Below, one piece after another: positions 18,217 through 26,699 of a stretch of 59,173 nucleotides of DNA (the first letter of the stretch is position 1; each line of letters opens with the position of its first letter). Source of the DNA: Imperialibacter sp965651695 (GTDB taxonomy: Bacteria; Bacteroidota; Bacteroidia; Cytophagales; Cyclobacteriaceae). The DNA is taken from assembly GCA_965651695.1 (NCBI GenBank), contig CBFGTI010000016.1, positions 1-59,173 of the forward strand. The letters are read 5' to 3'. The notes beneath the pieces are model-generated. The model did not search any database and was not told where the DNA came from. It saw only the letters and a program-made list of their open reading frames with translations. Both the position numbers and the translations under genes were made by a program.

Positions 18217-19263
18217 TCAGCAGGTAAGGAGAATTTTCAAGCTTTTGTCCAGCTTCTTATCAAAGATGTGGTAGCCTGCCACTCCTTCGCTCAGCGGCAT
18301 TTTATGAGAAATGATCGCCGAAAGATCCGGTTGCTTCTCAGCAATTAGCGCCAGCAGCTTTGGCATATAATACCTGGCGGGGCATCGGCCGCTTTTATAG
18401 GTAATATTCTTGTTGTACGCATCAACCGGTGAAAAAGCAAAATGCGCCGACGTATGCACACCTACCGACGATATCACACCGCCCGGCCGCACCAGGTCAT
18501 ACGACAGTTGTTGCGCTGCCGGGTTGCCCACCACCTCCAAAACTCCGTCGGCACCAATGCCACGGGTTTCCTGGAAAATGATCTCCGCAGGATCTGTCTC
18601 CGAAAAGTTGATGGTTTGTGCCCCATAGTGTTGTGCTACTACCAGACGCTCGGGCAGGTTATCAATTGCCCAAACTTGCGCTGCTCCCAATATACGTGTT
18701 GCCAGCACAGCCATCAGTCCTACAGGCCCGCAGCCAATTACAGCATACTTCCCGCCGGGTTTCACCGCAGCGTTTTCGGCGCAAAAATATCCGGTGCTAA
18801 AAATGTCTCCCGTTAACAGCACGTCTTCAGCGGCTACTCCGCCGGGAACTTTCACAAGCGTAGAGTCGGCCAGAGGTACTCTGACGTATTCCGCCTGGGC
18901 ACCCTGCAGTCCATGGCCGTGCTCCACCCAACCATACAGCTGGCCTTGCGTGCAGCGGCAAGTAAGGCCTGTTTTACAGAAATAGCACTGGCCACAACTC
19001 GTAGTAAAAGGGCTTACAACCTTGTCGCCCTTACCCAGGGTTCTTACTACGTTTCCCACCTCCACTACCTCTCCCAAAAACTCATGGCCCATTACTGTGC
19101 CGGGGTCGAGGCCTTTTTCATGCCCACGGTATACGTGGAGGTCGGAGCCGCATATCGCCGAAAGGCTCACTTTCACTATCACGTCGCCCGTGGTAAGTAA
19201 AGCAGGGTCGGGCACTGTTTCGTAGCTAAGCTTTTCTATTCCCTGAAAAGTAATAGCCTTCAT
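18217..19263 (-). CDS. Zinc-dependent alcohol dehydrogenase (MDR family)
   Basis: The 348-residue protein is a medium-chain dehydrogenase. Catalytic zinc ligands are Cys38 (CGSDLH) and His60-Glu61 (GHEFLGEV); the structural zinc site is a Cys cluster at 90, 93, 96 and 104. The nucleotide-binding motif GCGPVGLMAV (~177) is followed by an acidic residue (AIDN), which favours NAD. It belongs to the formaldehyde/threonine-dehydrogenase-like branch (zinc-binding dehydrogenase); the substrate is not known. It starts one base after the uvrA stop on the same strand, so it is likely co-transcribed with uvrA. Its stop (18217-18219) touches the stop of the lipoprotein gene on the other strand with no base between. 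Confidence 0.92.
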   Translation of the reverse strand: MKAITFQGIEKLSYETVPDPALLTTGDVIVKVSLSAICGSDLHVYRGHEKGLDPGTVMGHEFLGEVVEVGNVVRTLGKGDKVVSPFTTSCGQCYFCKTGLTCRCTQGQLYGWVEHGHGLQGAQAEYVRVPLADSTLVKVPGGVAAEDVLLTGDIFSTGYFCAENAAVKPGGKYAVIGCGPVGLMAVLATRILGAAQVWAIDNLPERLVVAQHYGAQTINFSETDPAEIIFQETRGIGADGVLEVVGNPAAQQLSYDLVRPGGVISSVGVHTSAHFAFSPVDAYNKNITYKSGRCPARYYMPKLLALIAEKQPDLSAIISHKMPLSEGVAGYHIFDKKLDKSLKILLTC

Positions 19264-19264
19264 A

Positions 19265-22093
19265 TCAATGCGGGAGCTTTTCTTTTAAAAATCGCGCTGT
19301 ATGGTTGTCATCCAGCTTCACCATTTCCTCCGGGGTGCCGGTAAAGCAAATGTTGCCACCCTGCTCGCCACCTTCCGGCCCAAGGTCAATCACCCAATCG
19401 GCATTTTTTATAATTTCCATATTATGCTCGATAATGAGCACGGAGTTTCCCTGGTTCACCAATGCATTCAACGCATCCAGAAGCTTCCTGATATCATGGA
19501 AGTGAAGGCCAGTGGTAGGCTCATCGAAAATAAAAAGAATGTGCTCCTTGCTACCTGCATTACGCTTCCCAATGAAGGACGCCAGCTTTACCCGCTGCGC
19601 CTCTCCTCCCGATAGCGAGTTGGACGACTGCCCAAGCCTCACGTAGCCCAAGCCTACTTCCTGCAACGGCTTCAGCTTATTTACAATAGCCGGTTTATCA
19701 GAAAAAAAGGCGATGCTGTCGTCGAGGGTCATGTCGAGTATTTCGGCAATGTCTTTGTCTTTATACTTTATTTCAAGCACCTCATCCTTAAACCGCTTGC
19801 CCTTGCAGCTATCGCACACCAGGCGGATATCTGCCATAAACTGCATCTCAATTTTAACCTCGCCTTCCCCCTGGCAGGTTTCGCAGCGGCCACCTTCCAC
19901 GTTAAAAGAGAAGCTCGCTGGCTTTAATCCTCGCTGCCTGGCCACGGCTTGCTCCGAATACAGCTGGCGGATGGCGTCGTAAGCTTTTACATAAGTTACG
20001 GGGTTGGAGCGCGACGACTTGCCTATCGGGTTTTGGTCCACAAACTCTATTTGCGTAATGTCCTTGTAGTCGCCCTCCAGCTTATCGAACTTGCCCGTGG
20101 CTTCGTTTACAACGCCCAATATTTTCCCAATGGCAGGGTACAGAATCCTCTTAATCAAAGTCGATTTACCAGAGCCGCTAACGCCCGTCACAACGGTCAT
20201 CACGCCAAGCGGCAGCTCCATCTTCACGTTTTTCAGATTATTTTCTCTCGCACCTGACACCGTCACCGATTGGTTCCACTTGCGCCTCTTCTGGGGCACC
20301 GGTATCACATCCTTACCACTAAGAAACCGCGCGGTGTGTGATTTCTGCTCAAGCAGAATTTCTCCCCAATCGCCCTGAAAAACCAGTTCTCCACCGTGGC
20401 TTCCTGCCCCGGGGCCTATATCTATTATTTGGTCGGCCGCTTTCATCACCTCCTCCTCATGTTCCACCACAATTACCGAATTGCCTATGTTTCTCAGTGA
20501 AAGCAAAACCTGAATCAACCGGGATGTATCGCGGGGATGCAAGCCGATGCTGGGTTCGTCCAAAATATACATGGAACCAACAAGCGCACTGCCAAGAGAT
20601 GTAGCCAGCTTAATGCGCTGAAACTCTCCGCCCGACAAGGTACTGGTAAGCCTGTTCAGTGTAAGGTAGCCAAGTCCCACTTTATCGAGGTAGCTAAGCC
20701 TGTTCACTATTTCCGTCAGTATACGTTTCGCCACCTTTTGCTCGTGGTCGGTAAGCGCGATGTTTTCGAAAAAGCCGATCACCTCGGTTACGGGCATCAG
20801 CACAAGGTCCGAAATGGAGTGGCCCGAAATCCTCACATAGGCCGCGTCTTTGCGTAGTCGTGTTCCCCGGCAATCGGGGCAAACGGTGCGCCCCCGGTAC
20901 CGGCTAAGCATTACCCGGTATTGAATTTTATGTGTCTGCGTCTCCAGGTGTCTGAAAAAGGCATGCAGGCCATCGAAATATTCGTTGCCATTCCAAAGCA
21001 ACGCATACTCGGCTTTGCTGAGCTCGCTAACGGGGCGGTGGATGGGAAAATTAAACCTTATTCCGTTTTTCAGAAGCGGTTGCGCCCAGGCGCTCATGGT
21101 TTCGCCACGCCAGGGGGCTATTGCGCCTTCGTAAACCGACAGGCTTTTGTCGGGAATCACCAAATCTTCGTCTATGCCCAATATTTTGCCAAAGCCTTCG
21201 CATGTCCGGCATGCTCCGTAGGGGTTATTAAAACTAAAAAGATTAACACTTGGCTCTTCAAAGCGGATACCGTCAAGTTCAAACTTGTCCGAAAATTCCC
21301 GTGTACCTTTATCAGCAATTTTTACAAAAGCTATTCCTTCCCCTTCAAAAAAAGCCGTCTGAACCGAGTCAGACAGCCGGTATTGGCTGTCTTCATCGTT
21401 TGCCTGCACCGACGACCGATCGATTAATATTTCCAGCTTACCCGGCTCCTTAATAGTGGCTTTTGTCTCAAGCAAATCTTCAATGGTCAGCACCTCGTCG
21501 TTCAGCAACAGCCGGGTATACCCTTTGCTCAGCAGTATCCGGAATTCATCCTGCAGCTTCCTTCCCGGTTTCATTTTCAGCGGACAGCTTATAATATAGC
21601 GGCTTCCTTCCTCGTGAGAATTTACCCAGTCCACCACGTCTGTCACCGAATTTCTTTTCACCACCTCTCCACTCACAGGAGAGTAGGTTATACCTATGCG
21701 AGCGAATAGCAGCTTCAGATAATCGTAAATTTCGGTGCTCGTACCAACCGTCGAGCGTGGATTTCGGGTGTTTACCTTCTGCTCTATGGCAATGGCAGGC
21801 GACACCCCACGGATGTATTCCACCTCGGGTTTCTCCATACGCCCCAAAAATTGCCGGGCATACGAACTCAGGCTCTCTACATATTTTCGCTGGCCTTCGG
21901 CAAACAGGGTATCAAATGCCAACGACGATTTACCCGAGCCCGAAAGCCCCGTTATCACCACCAGCCGATTGCGTGGTATTGCCACACTTAGGTTCTTGAG
22001 GTTGTTTACCCGGGCTCCTTTTATTACAATATATTTCCTGGGGTCGAGGTCGTCTATACGTGGTGTTGGGTCTTTTACAAGCGCTGAATCCAT
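19265..22093 (-). CDS. uvrA: UvrABC nucleotide excision repair ATPase UvrA
   Basis: The 942-residue protein has the full UvrA plan: two ABC ATPase halves with Walker A GLSGSGKSS (~50) and GVSGSGKST (~645), signatures LSGGEFQRIKL and LSGGEAQRVKL, and zinc-finger cysteines (CRTCEGFG, CPDCRGTR, CETCQGEG with CDSCKG). UvrA dimers scan DNA and hand lesions to UvrB. The length is normal for the family. A perfect minus-strand -7 octamer (TAGGTTTG at 22175-22168) lies 75 bases upstream without a clear -33 element. The alcohol dehydrogenase gene follows after one base. Confidence 0.98.
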   Translation of the reverse strand: MDSALVKDPTPRIDDLDPRKYIVIKGARVNNLKNLSVAIPRNRLVVITGLSGSGKSSLAFDTLFAEGQRKYVESLSSYARQFLGRMEKPEVEYIRGVSPAIAIEQKVNTRNPRSTVGTSTEIYDYLKLLFARIGITYSPVSGEVVKRNSVTDVVDWVNSHEEGSRYIISCPLKMKPGRKLQDEFRILLSKGYTRLLLNDEVLTIEDLLETKATIKEPGKLEILIDRSSVQANDEDSQYRLSDSVQTAFFEGEGIAFVKIADKGTREFSDKFELDGIRFEEPSVNLFSFNNPYGACRTCEGFGKILGIDEDLVIPDKSLSVYEGAIAPWRGETMSAWAQPLLKNGIRFNFPIHRPVSELSKAEYALLWNGNEYFDGLHAFFRHLETQTHKIQYRVMLSRYRGRTVCPDCRGTRLRKDAAYVRISGHSISDLVLMPVTEVIGFFENIALTDHEQKVAKRILTEIVNRLSYLDKVGLGYLTLNRLTSTLSGGEFQRIKLATSLGSALVGSMYILDEPSIGLHPRDTSRLIQVLLSLRNIGNSVIVVEHEEEVMKAADQIIDIGPGAGSHGGELVFQGDWGEILLEQKSHTARFLSGKDVIPVPQKRRKWNQSVTVSGARENNLKNVKMELPLGVMTVVTGVSGSGKSTLIKRILYPAIGKILGVVNEATGKFDKLEGDYKDITQIEFVDQNPIGKSSRSNPVTYVKAYDAIRQLYSEQAVARQRGLKPASFSFNVEGGRCETCQGEGEVKIEMQFMADIRLVCDSCKGKRFKDEVLEIKYKDKDIAEILDMTLDDSIAFFSDKPAIVNKLKPLQEVGLGYVRLGQSSNSLSGGEAQRVKLASFIGKRNAGSKEHILFIFDEPTTGLHFHDIRKLLDALNALVNQGNSVLIIEHNMEIIKNADWVIDLGPEGGEQGGNICFTGTPEEMVKLDDNHTARFLKEKLPH

Positions 22094-22375
22094 TCCGCCA
22101 AATTATTATGTTTGGATGTAAATTGTTATCTTTATGTAATCTAAAGAGCGTCATCCAGTACGTTATGCAAACCTAAAGCAACGACAGCTCTTAATGTTTA
22201 TTATGTATCCAAAAATTTTACTCTAATAATTTTCATGTAAGAAAATGAATTGCTAAAATCGATTCTCAATCAAAAAAGTTACTCTTATGAACCAGCTAGA
22301 AAAAAATGACATCACGGTACAATCTAACCCCAACAATATGGTATAAACCTCTACGTTACTTAAAAGTGAAGATTG

Positions 22376-22975
22376 ATGAGCAAGTATGAATTAAGTGACA
22401 GCCAACTTATTGCGCTGTACAGAAACGGAGACGAAGAGGCCTTTACCACATTATTGAACAGGCACAAAAATAGGGTTTACACAACCATATATTTAATTGT
22501 GAAAGATCGTTATGTAGCAGAAGATCTGCTGCAGGACTCCTTTATAAAAGCCGTTAAGACTATACAGTCGGGGCGGTACAATGAAGAGGGCAAGTTCCTG
22601 CCGTGGATGCTTCGAATTGCACATAACCTGGCCATAGATTTTTTCCGCAAAGACAAACGTTACCCGGTAATCGTAATGGAAGACGGGTCGAAAGTGTTTA
22701 ACACACTGGAGTTTGCTGAAGATCCTGTGGAGAACAAGCAGATAAAGATGGAGACGCACCAAATGCTGAGGCAACTAATTCAGGAGCTGCCGGAAGCACA
22801 AAAGGAAGTGTTGATTATGAGACATTACATGCAGATGAGCTTTCAGGAAATTGCTGACTCAACCGGTGTAAGTATCAATACGGCACTTGGCAGGATGCGC
22901 TACGCTTTAATTAATCTGCGGAAGCGAATGCAGCAAACAAGCATATCCTATGATAAAAACCTTTACAGAAAATGA
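22376..22975 (+). CDS. ECF-type sigma-70 family RNA polymerase sigma factor
   Basis: The 199-residue protein carries sigma region 2 (~20-90; AEDLLQDSFIKA and FLPWMLRIAHNLAIDFFRK) and region 4 with a helix-turn-helix (~135-185; LPEAQKEVLIMRHYMQMSFQEIADSTGVSINT), and lacks region 3, as in ECF sigma factors. I chose the ATG at 22376; the TTG just before it is also possible. The last 26 bases overlap the start of a 79-residue acidic protein, suggesting translational coupling. nth and a glycosyltransferase gene follow. The genes it controls cannot be read here. Confidence 0.93.
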   Translation: MSKYELSDSQLIALYRNGDEEAFTTLLNRHKNRVYTTIYLIVKDRYVAEDLLQDSFIKAVKTIQSGRYNEEGKFLPWMLRIAHNLAIDFFRKDKRYPVIVMEDGSKVFNTLEFAEDPVENKQIKMETHQMLRQLIQELPEAQKEVLIMRHYMQMSFQEIADSTGVSINTALGRMRYALINLRKRMQQTSISYDKNLYRK

Positions 22976-23189
22976 CCTGATTCGGTATGTCTATGATGAA
23001 ACCTCAGAAGTAGAAAATCTCGAAATTGAAAATGTCCTGCTTTTTGATAGCACGACTCAGGATGACTATTCGCAGCTAGAGGAGTTGAAAAGCCAACTCG
23101 ACACTGTAGAATATGCTCCTTCTGAAAATGTTGTAAAAAACATTCTTAATAAAGCGAAAGAACTAACTTTGCTGTCTGTCACTAAATAG
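22950..23189 (+). CDS. Small acidic partner of the sigma factor (possible soluble anti-sigma)
   Basis: The 79-residue protein is acidic, has no membrane segment and starts inside the sigma-factor gene (26-base overlap). The first ~45 residues (FTENDLIRYVYDETSE, then LEIENVLLFDSTTQDDY) resemble the N-terminal helical part of Bacteroidota anti-sigma proteins, but the cysteine/histidine zinc motif of classical ZAS domains is absent. The overlap and position make a regulatory partnership with the sigma factor likely; this is inference. It could also be a structural co-factor of another kind. nth begins 12 bases later. Confidence 0.7.
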   Translation: MIKTFTENDLIRYVYDETSEVENLEIENVLLFDSTTQDDYSQLEELKSQLDTVEYAPSENVVKNILNKAKELTLLSVTK

Positions 23190-23200
23190 GTGAGAGACAC

Positions 23201-23863
23201 ATGACACGCAAAGAGCGTTTTTTCGCTTTTATTAATTTTTTTACCGAACATTATCCGCAGCCACAGACTGAATTACACTACAGCAACCCGTTTGAGTTGC
23301 TGATAGCCGTTGTTCTTAGTGCCCAGTGCACTGATAAAAGAATCAACCAGGTTACACCTGCGCTTTTCGCCAGGTTCGGCACCCCCGAAGACCTGGCAGC
23401 GGCGTCGTTCGACGAGTTATACCCTTATATTAAGAGTGTATCGTACCCCAACAATAAAACGAAGCATCTCCTGGGGCTTGGAAAGATGCTGGTGGAGGAA
23501 TTTGGGTCGAAAATCCCGGAAACGCTGGAAGACCTGCAACGGCTGCCCGGCGTAGGACGGAAAACAGCCAACGTTATTGCCTCGGTTATCTACAATCAGC
23601 CCGCGATGGCTGTCGACACCCACGTTTTCCGCGTTTCCAAACGACTCGGTCTGGTAACCGCCACCGCAAAAACCCCTCTCGAAGTAGAAAAGCAGCTGGT
23701 AAGGTATATTGCCAAAGAGCACATACCCAAGGCCCATCACTGGCTTATATTGCATGGGCGGTACATTTGTATCGCGCGAAATCCAAAATGTGGCGAGTGC
23801 CCCATTTCCCACTTTTGCAAGTTCTATCAAAGCCAACTTTCGCCCGTCACCAAAGCCACCTAA
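23201..23863 (+). CDS. nth: Endonuclease III
   Basis: The 220-residue protein is a bifunctional DNA glycosylase/AP lyase that removes oxidised pyrimidines. The helix-hairpin-helix LPGVGRKTAN (115-124) holds the catalytic Lys121, VDTHVFRV the catalytic Asp139, and the 4Fe-4S cluster ligands are Cys190, 197, 200 and 206 (C-x6-C-x2-C-x5-C). The stop codon TAA overlaps the ATG of the next gene (TAATG). Confidence 0.97.
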   Translation: MTRKERFFAFINFFTEHYPQPQTELHYSNPFELLIAVVLSAQCTDKRINQVTPALFARFGTPEDLAAASFDELYPYIKSVSYPNNKTKHLLGLGKMLVEEFGSKIPETLEDLQRLPGVGRKTANVIASVIYNQPAMAVDTHVFRVSKRLGLVTATAKTPLEVEKQLVRYIAKEHIPKAHHWLILHGRYICIARNPKCGECPISHFCKFYQSQLSPVTKAT

Positions 23864-25032
23864 TGAGGGTATTAATCATTCACCAACATTTCCGCACCCC
23901 TACCGAAGGAGGCGGTATCCGGTCGTTTTATTTGGCAAAGGCACTGCACGAAGCTGGCCATTCGGTGGAGGTACTAACAGCCGGTGACGGCCAGCAAACA
24001 GCCGCTGGACTTTCAGCAGGCTTCCAAGTGCATTACCTGCCTGTTCGTTACGACAACAGCTTCGGGTTTTACCAGAGAATCAGCTCTTTTTTGCGCTTTA
24101 TTTTTCGCGCATGGCGTTTTCTTTCGGTATATCAGAAGCCCGATATCATTTACGCCATCAGCACGCCACTATCCGTTGGTTGGCTCGCAATGCTGCTAAA
24201 AAGGCAAAGAGGCATTCCTTATATTTTTGAGATCGGCGACCTTTGGCCAGCTGTGCCGGTGCAAATGGGGTACCTCAAAAACAGGTACCTGATCCGGTGG
24301 CTGCAGAAGCTCGAATGGAACATCTGCAACTCAGCCCGTGCAGTAGTGGCCATGAGCCACCCAATCTACAGCCATGTACAGTCACTGGGATTTGGCGAAA
24401 AGACGGTGATAGTCACCAATTTCAGCGATATTGCGCTGGCCAGGCACACCGCAGCAGCCGAGCGAACCGGGGCAACTGCAACGGACATTGTGCTGGCGTA
24501 TACCGGCGCTATTGGCCGGGCCAACCGGCTGCTGTACATGCTAAATCTTGCCGAAACGGCCGAAAAGCTGCAAATCTCCAACTTCAAATGTGTGATTATG
24601 GGTAATGGCGCCGAGAAAGACAAGCTGCGAAAGCTCGCAGCCGATAAACAACTGAAAAATGTTACTTTTTTAGCACAAGCCGGCAAGGAAGAAGCGTTCC
24701 GTGTGCTCAAAGCCGCCGATGTTGCCTATTTGTCGTTCGATAATTTCAGCCAGCTTTGGACGGGCAGCCCCAACAAATACTTTGACGCGCTGGCGTTGGG
24801 CAAACCCGTGCTATGCAATTTTGGGGGGTGGATTGCTACTGAACTTGAACAACACCGCTGTGGCTTTTCATACAACCCTGAGAATCCTCATGAGTTTTTC
24901 GAAGTGGTGTGGCCAGCGCTGGTAAACGACAACCTCAGAGAAAGTATGGCACAGAATGCCCTTCGGCTGGCGCAAACGAGGTATTCGCTGGATGTTCAAA
25001 TACCCAAATGGCTGGAGCTTTTTCGCTCCTAA
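23863..25032 (+). CDS. Glycosyltransferase family 4 protein (WbuB-like)
   Basis: With the start at 23863 (ATG overlapping the nth stop) the product is 389 residues and begins MRVLIIHQHFRTPTEGGG, the first strand and glycine loop of a GT-B fold. The C-terminal domain has the GT4 pattern IVLAYTGAIGRAN, VIMGNGAEKDKLR and SPNKYFDALALGKPVL with the donor-site Glu region degenerate. Such enzymes add sugars to surface polysaccharides using nucleotide-sugar donors in the cytoplasm. An upstream start in frame exists but would run inside nth and add non-family sequence. The gene ends in a 3-base overlap with the convergent gldB. Confidence 0.9.
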   Translation: MRVLIIHQHFRTPTEGGGIRSFYLAKALHEAGHSVEVLTAGDGQQTAAGLSAGFQVHYLPVRYDNSFGFYQRISSFLRFIFRAWRFLSVYQKPDIIYAISTPLSVGWLAMLLKRQRGIPYIFEIGDLWPAVPVQMGYLKNRYLIRWLQKLEWNICNSARAVVAMSHPIYSHVQSLGFGEKTVIVTNFSDIALARHTAAAERTGATATDIVLAYTGAIGRANRLLYMLNLAETAEKLQISNFKCVIMGNGAEKDKLRKLAADKQLKNVTFLAQAGKEEAFRVLKAADVAYLSFDNFSQLWTGSPNKYFDALALGKPVLCNFGGWIATELEQHRCGFSYNPENPHEFFEVVWPALVNDNLRESMAQNALRLAQTRYSLDVQIPKWLELFRS

Positions 25033-26024
25033 GACTTTGGCCGGTATTTGGAAAGCAGAAATATCTTTTTGGCATCGGTCTCGTTCATCAGCTCCGGCAG
25101 GGTTACCTTGGGGTGCCGTGCCATGTAAGCCTTTACAATTTCCCAGCCCACCCATGCTCCTATGCGACCAGGGCATTTTTCTCCAATTTCATACACATTG
25201 GGTCGCTCACCCATAAATTTATTCTTCAGCATGTGGCTGGTTTCGTACAGAAGCTGATTCTCCACAAAATTAGCCCACACTATAGCTTGCCCCTTGTTTA
25301 CCTCCGCCATCTCTTCTGCGGTGAAACCTATAATCAGTGAGTCTGGCGCACAAGGCATCATCGCTTTCGTAAAATAATAGGTTTTCCCCGCCGACACCAT
25401 TTCATTCAAAAGCGTCTGATCTTCGTAGTTTACCCTGTTAAACGACTCGGAGAGAAACGAGAACGAGGCCGGCACGATGTAATCGGGCACAAAACGGCGG
25501 TAGATGTATTCCGGTACATCGTTTGGTTTGTACCTGGCATCCGCGCCTACAAAAAAATCGATACCTATTACAAACAGGCTATCGGAAATATATATGTCAC
25601 GGTACAGGCCAGTAATCATTGTTTGAATCTCAGGTACCCGTCGATCGGGATAGTAGTGTTTGAAGTGCTTGAAAGCAAGCTCAAATTGGTCTTCTAGCCA
25701 TTCTACACGCTCGAACTTCCGGTAGGTGTCCGTTTTTAGAGAATCAATAGCCGGTTGTTGCATCAGGTTAAACAACCGATTGCCCAGTAAAGAATCGGCG
25801 GGGTACTGCCCAGCATCCAAAAAATAATCAGCCAGTCCTCTGTTTTGCTGTAGAAACGCCGTATACTCCTTTTTATCGTTCAGCTTCAGCAACTCCTGTT
25901 CCTTCCTTTGTATCTCAATGTCGACCTCAATTGCCGCTATATCCGGGTCAATCACACAATCTTTATCGCCGCAACCGCATAAGCCACAAAAAATGAATAG
26001 AAATGCATATTTTCGAATCATCAT
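25029..26024 (-). CDS. gldB: Gliding motility lipoprotein GldB
   Basis: The 331-residue protein has a lipoprotein signal (hydrophobic stretch then CGCG, Cys16/18) and matches GldB by length and regions such as HYYPDRRVPEIQTMITGLY, VGADARYKPNDVPEYI, and IVWANFVENQLLYETSHMLKNKFMGERPNV (cited in part). GldB is needed for gliding in Flavobacterium johnsoniae; its fold is related to DUF2268-type zincin-like proteins, and its exact role is unsettled. A few bases upstream a divergent beta-barrel gene starts (26064). The gene sits near gldE and gldD (31-33 kb), in line with a motile bacterium. Confidence 0.92.
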   Translation of the reverse strand: MMIRKYAFLFIFCGLCGCGDKDCVIDPDIAAIEVDIEIQRKEQELLKLNDKKEYTAFLQQNRGLADYFLDAGQYPADSLLGNRLFNLMQQPAIDSLKTDTYRKFERVEWLEDQFELAFKHFKHYYPDRRVPEIQTMITGLYRDIYISDSLFVIGIDFFVGADARYKPNDVPEYIYRRFVPDYIVPASFSFLSESFNRVNYEDQTLLNEMVSAGKTYYFTKAMMPCAPDSLIIGFTAEEMAEVNKGQAIVWANFVENQLLYETSHMLKNKFMGERPNVYEIGEKCPGRIGAWVGWEIVKAYMARHPKVTLPELMNETDAKKIFLLSKYRPKS

Positions 26025-26063
26025 TCTAAAATTTGCTTTAAAACTATTGATAATTTTTTACTC

Positions 26064-26699
26064 ATGAAGAGGACTTTTTTTGTTTCAATCTTCTGTTTGG
26101 CGTCAGTAGCCTCTTTCGGGCAGGTTAAGCTAGGGTTACGCTTCGCTCCGGCAATTAATGTTAACCGGGTGTTTTCGTTGTCCGACACGCTACAAATTGA
26201 TCAGGAAAAAAGCTCATTTCAAATGGTGCTGGGGCTCTTTGCCGACATCCCGTTTACCGATACCTATAGTGTATCGACAGGCATAAATTTCGCTCCAAAA
26301 CGAGTAAATCTTTCTTTTATAGGGGATGAAGACGGCCCCTATAGCGAACAATACCGAATGCAATACCTGCAGATACCGGTGTTGCTGAAGCTATTTACAG
26401 ATGACATGCAGCCTGGGCTCCGGGCTTACTTTCAGGTGGGGCCAACCATTGAAGTCAACATCTTCAACTCGCCGTTGAACAACGACTTCGATTTTATTCA
26501 GAAGTTCAGGCCCGTGGATGCAGCGATATCTATTGGTGCCGGTTTGGAAAAAGAGCTGGGGATATCGACCGTTGCCTTTGGGGGGTTTAGCTATAGCAGA
26601 GGTATGGTAAACATCATATCGGCCTCAGAGCCGCTAGACGCTGCTAAGCCAATGATCAAAAACGATTTTTTTCAGATTGAGCTTGGCCTGAAGTTTTAG
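26064..26699 (+). CDS. Outer-membrane beta-barrel protein (PorT-like family)
   Basis: The 211-residue protein has a signal peptide (1-20, SVASFGQ) and alternating beta-strand pattern: LGLRFAPAINVN, FQMVLGLFADIPF, YSVSTGINFAPK, MQYLQIPVLLKLF, LRAYFQVGPTIEVN, and a C-terminal strand ending in Phe (FFQIELGLKF). This is the PorT-type small barrel common in Bacteroidota. PorT itself is a type IX secretion component, but many paralogues exist and I do not claim it is PorT. It is divergent from gldB (39-base gap) and its stop overlaps the stop of rng. Confidence 0.82.
   Translation: MKRTFFVSIFCLASVASFGQVKLGLRFAPAINVNRVFSLSDTLQIDQEKSSFQMVLGLFADIPFTDTYSVSTGINFAPKRVNLSFIGDEDGPYSEQYRMQYLQIPVLLKLFTDDMQPGLRAYFQVGPTIEVNIFNSPLNNDFDFIQKFRPVDAAISIGAGLEKELGISTVAFGGFSYSRGMVNIISASEPLDAAKPMIKNDFFQIELGLKF

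Noticed and set aside
22287..22346. A 19-codon frame before the sigma factor (MNQLEKNDITVQSNPNNMV)
   Set aside because: It is short, has no unusual codon run or hairpin around it, and no way to separate it from chance.
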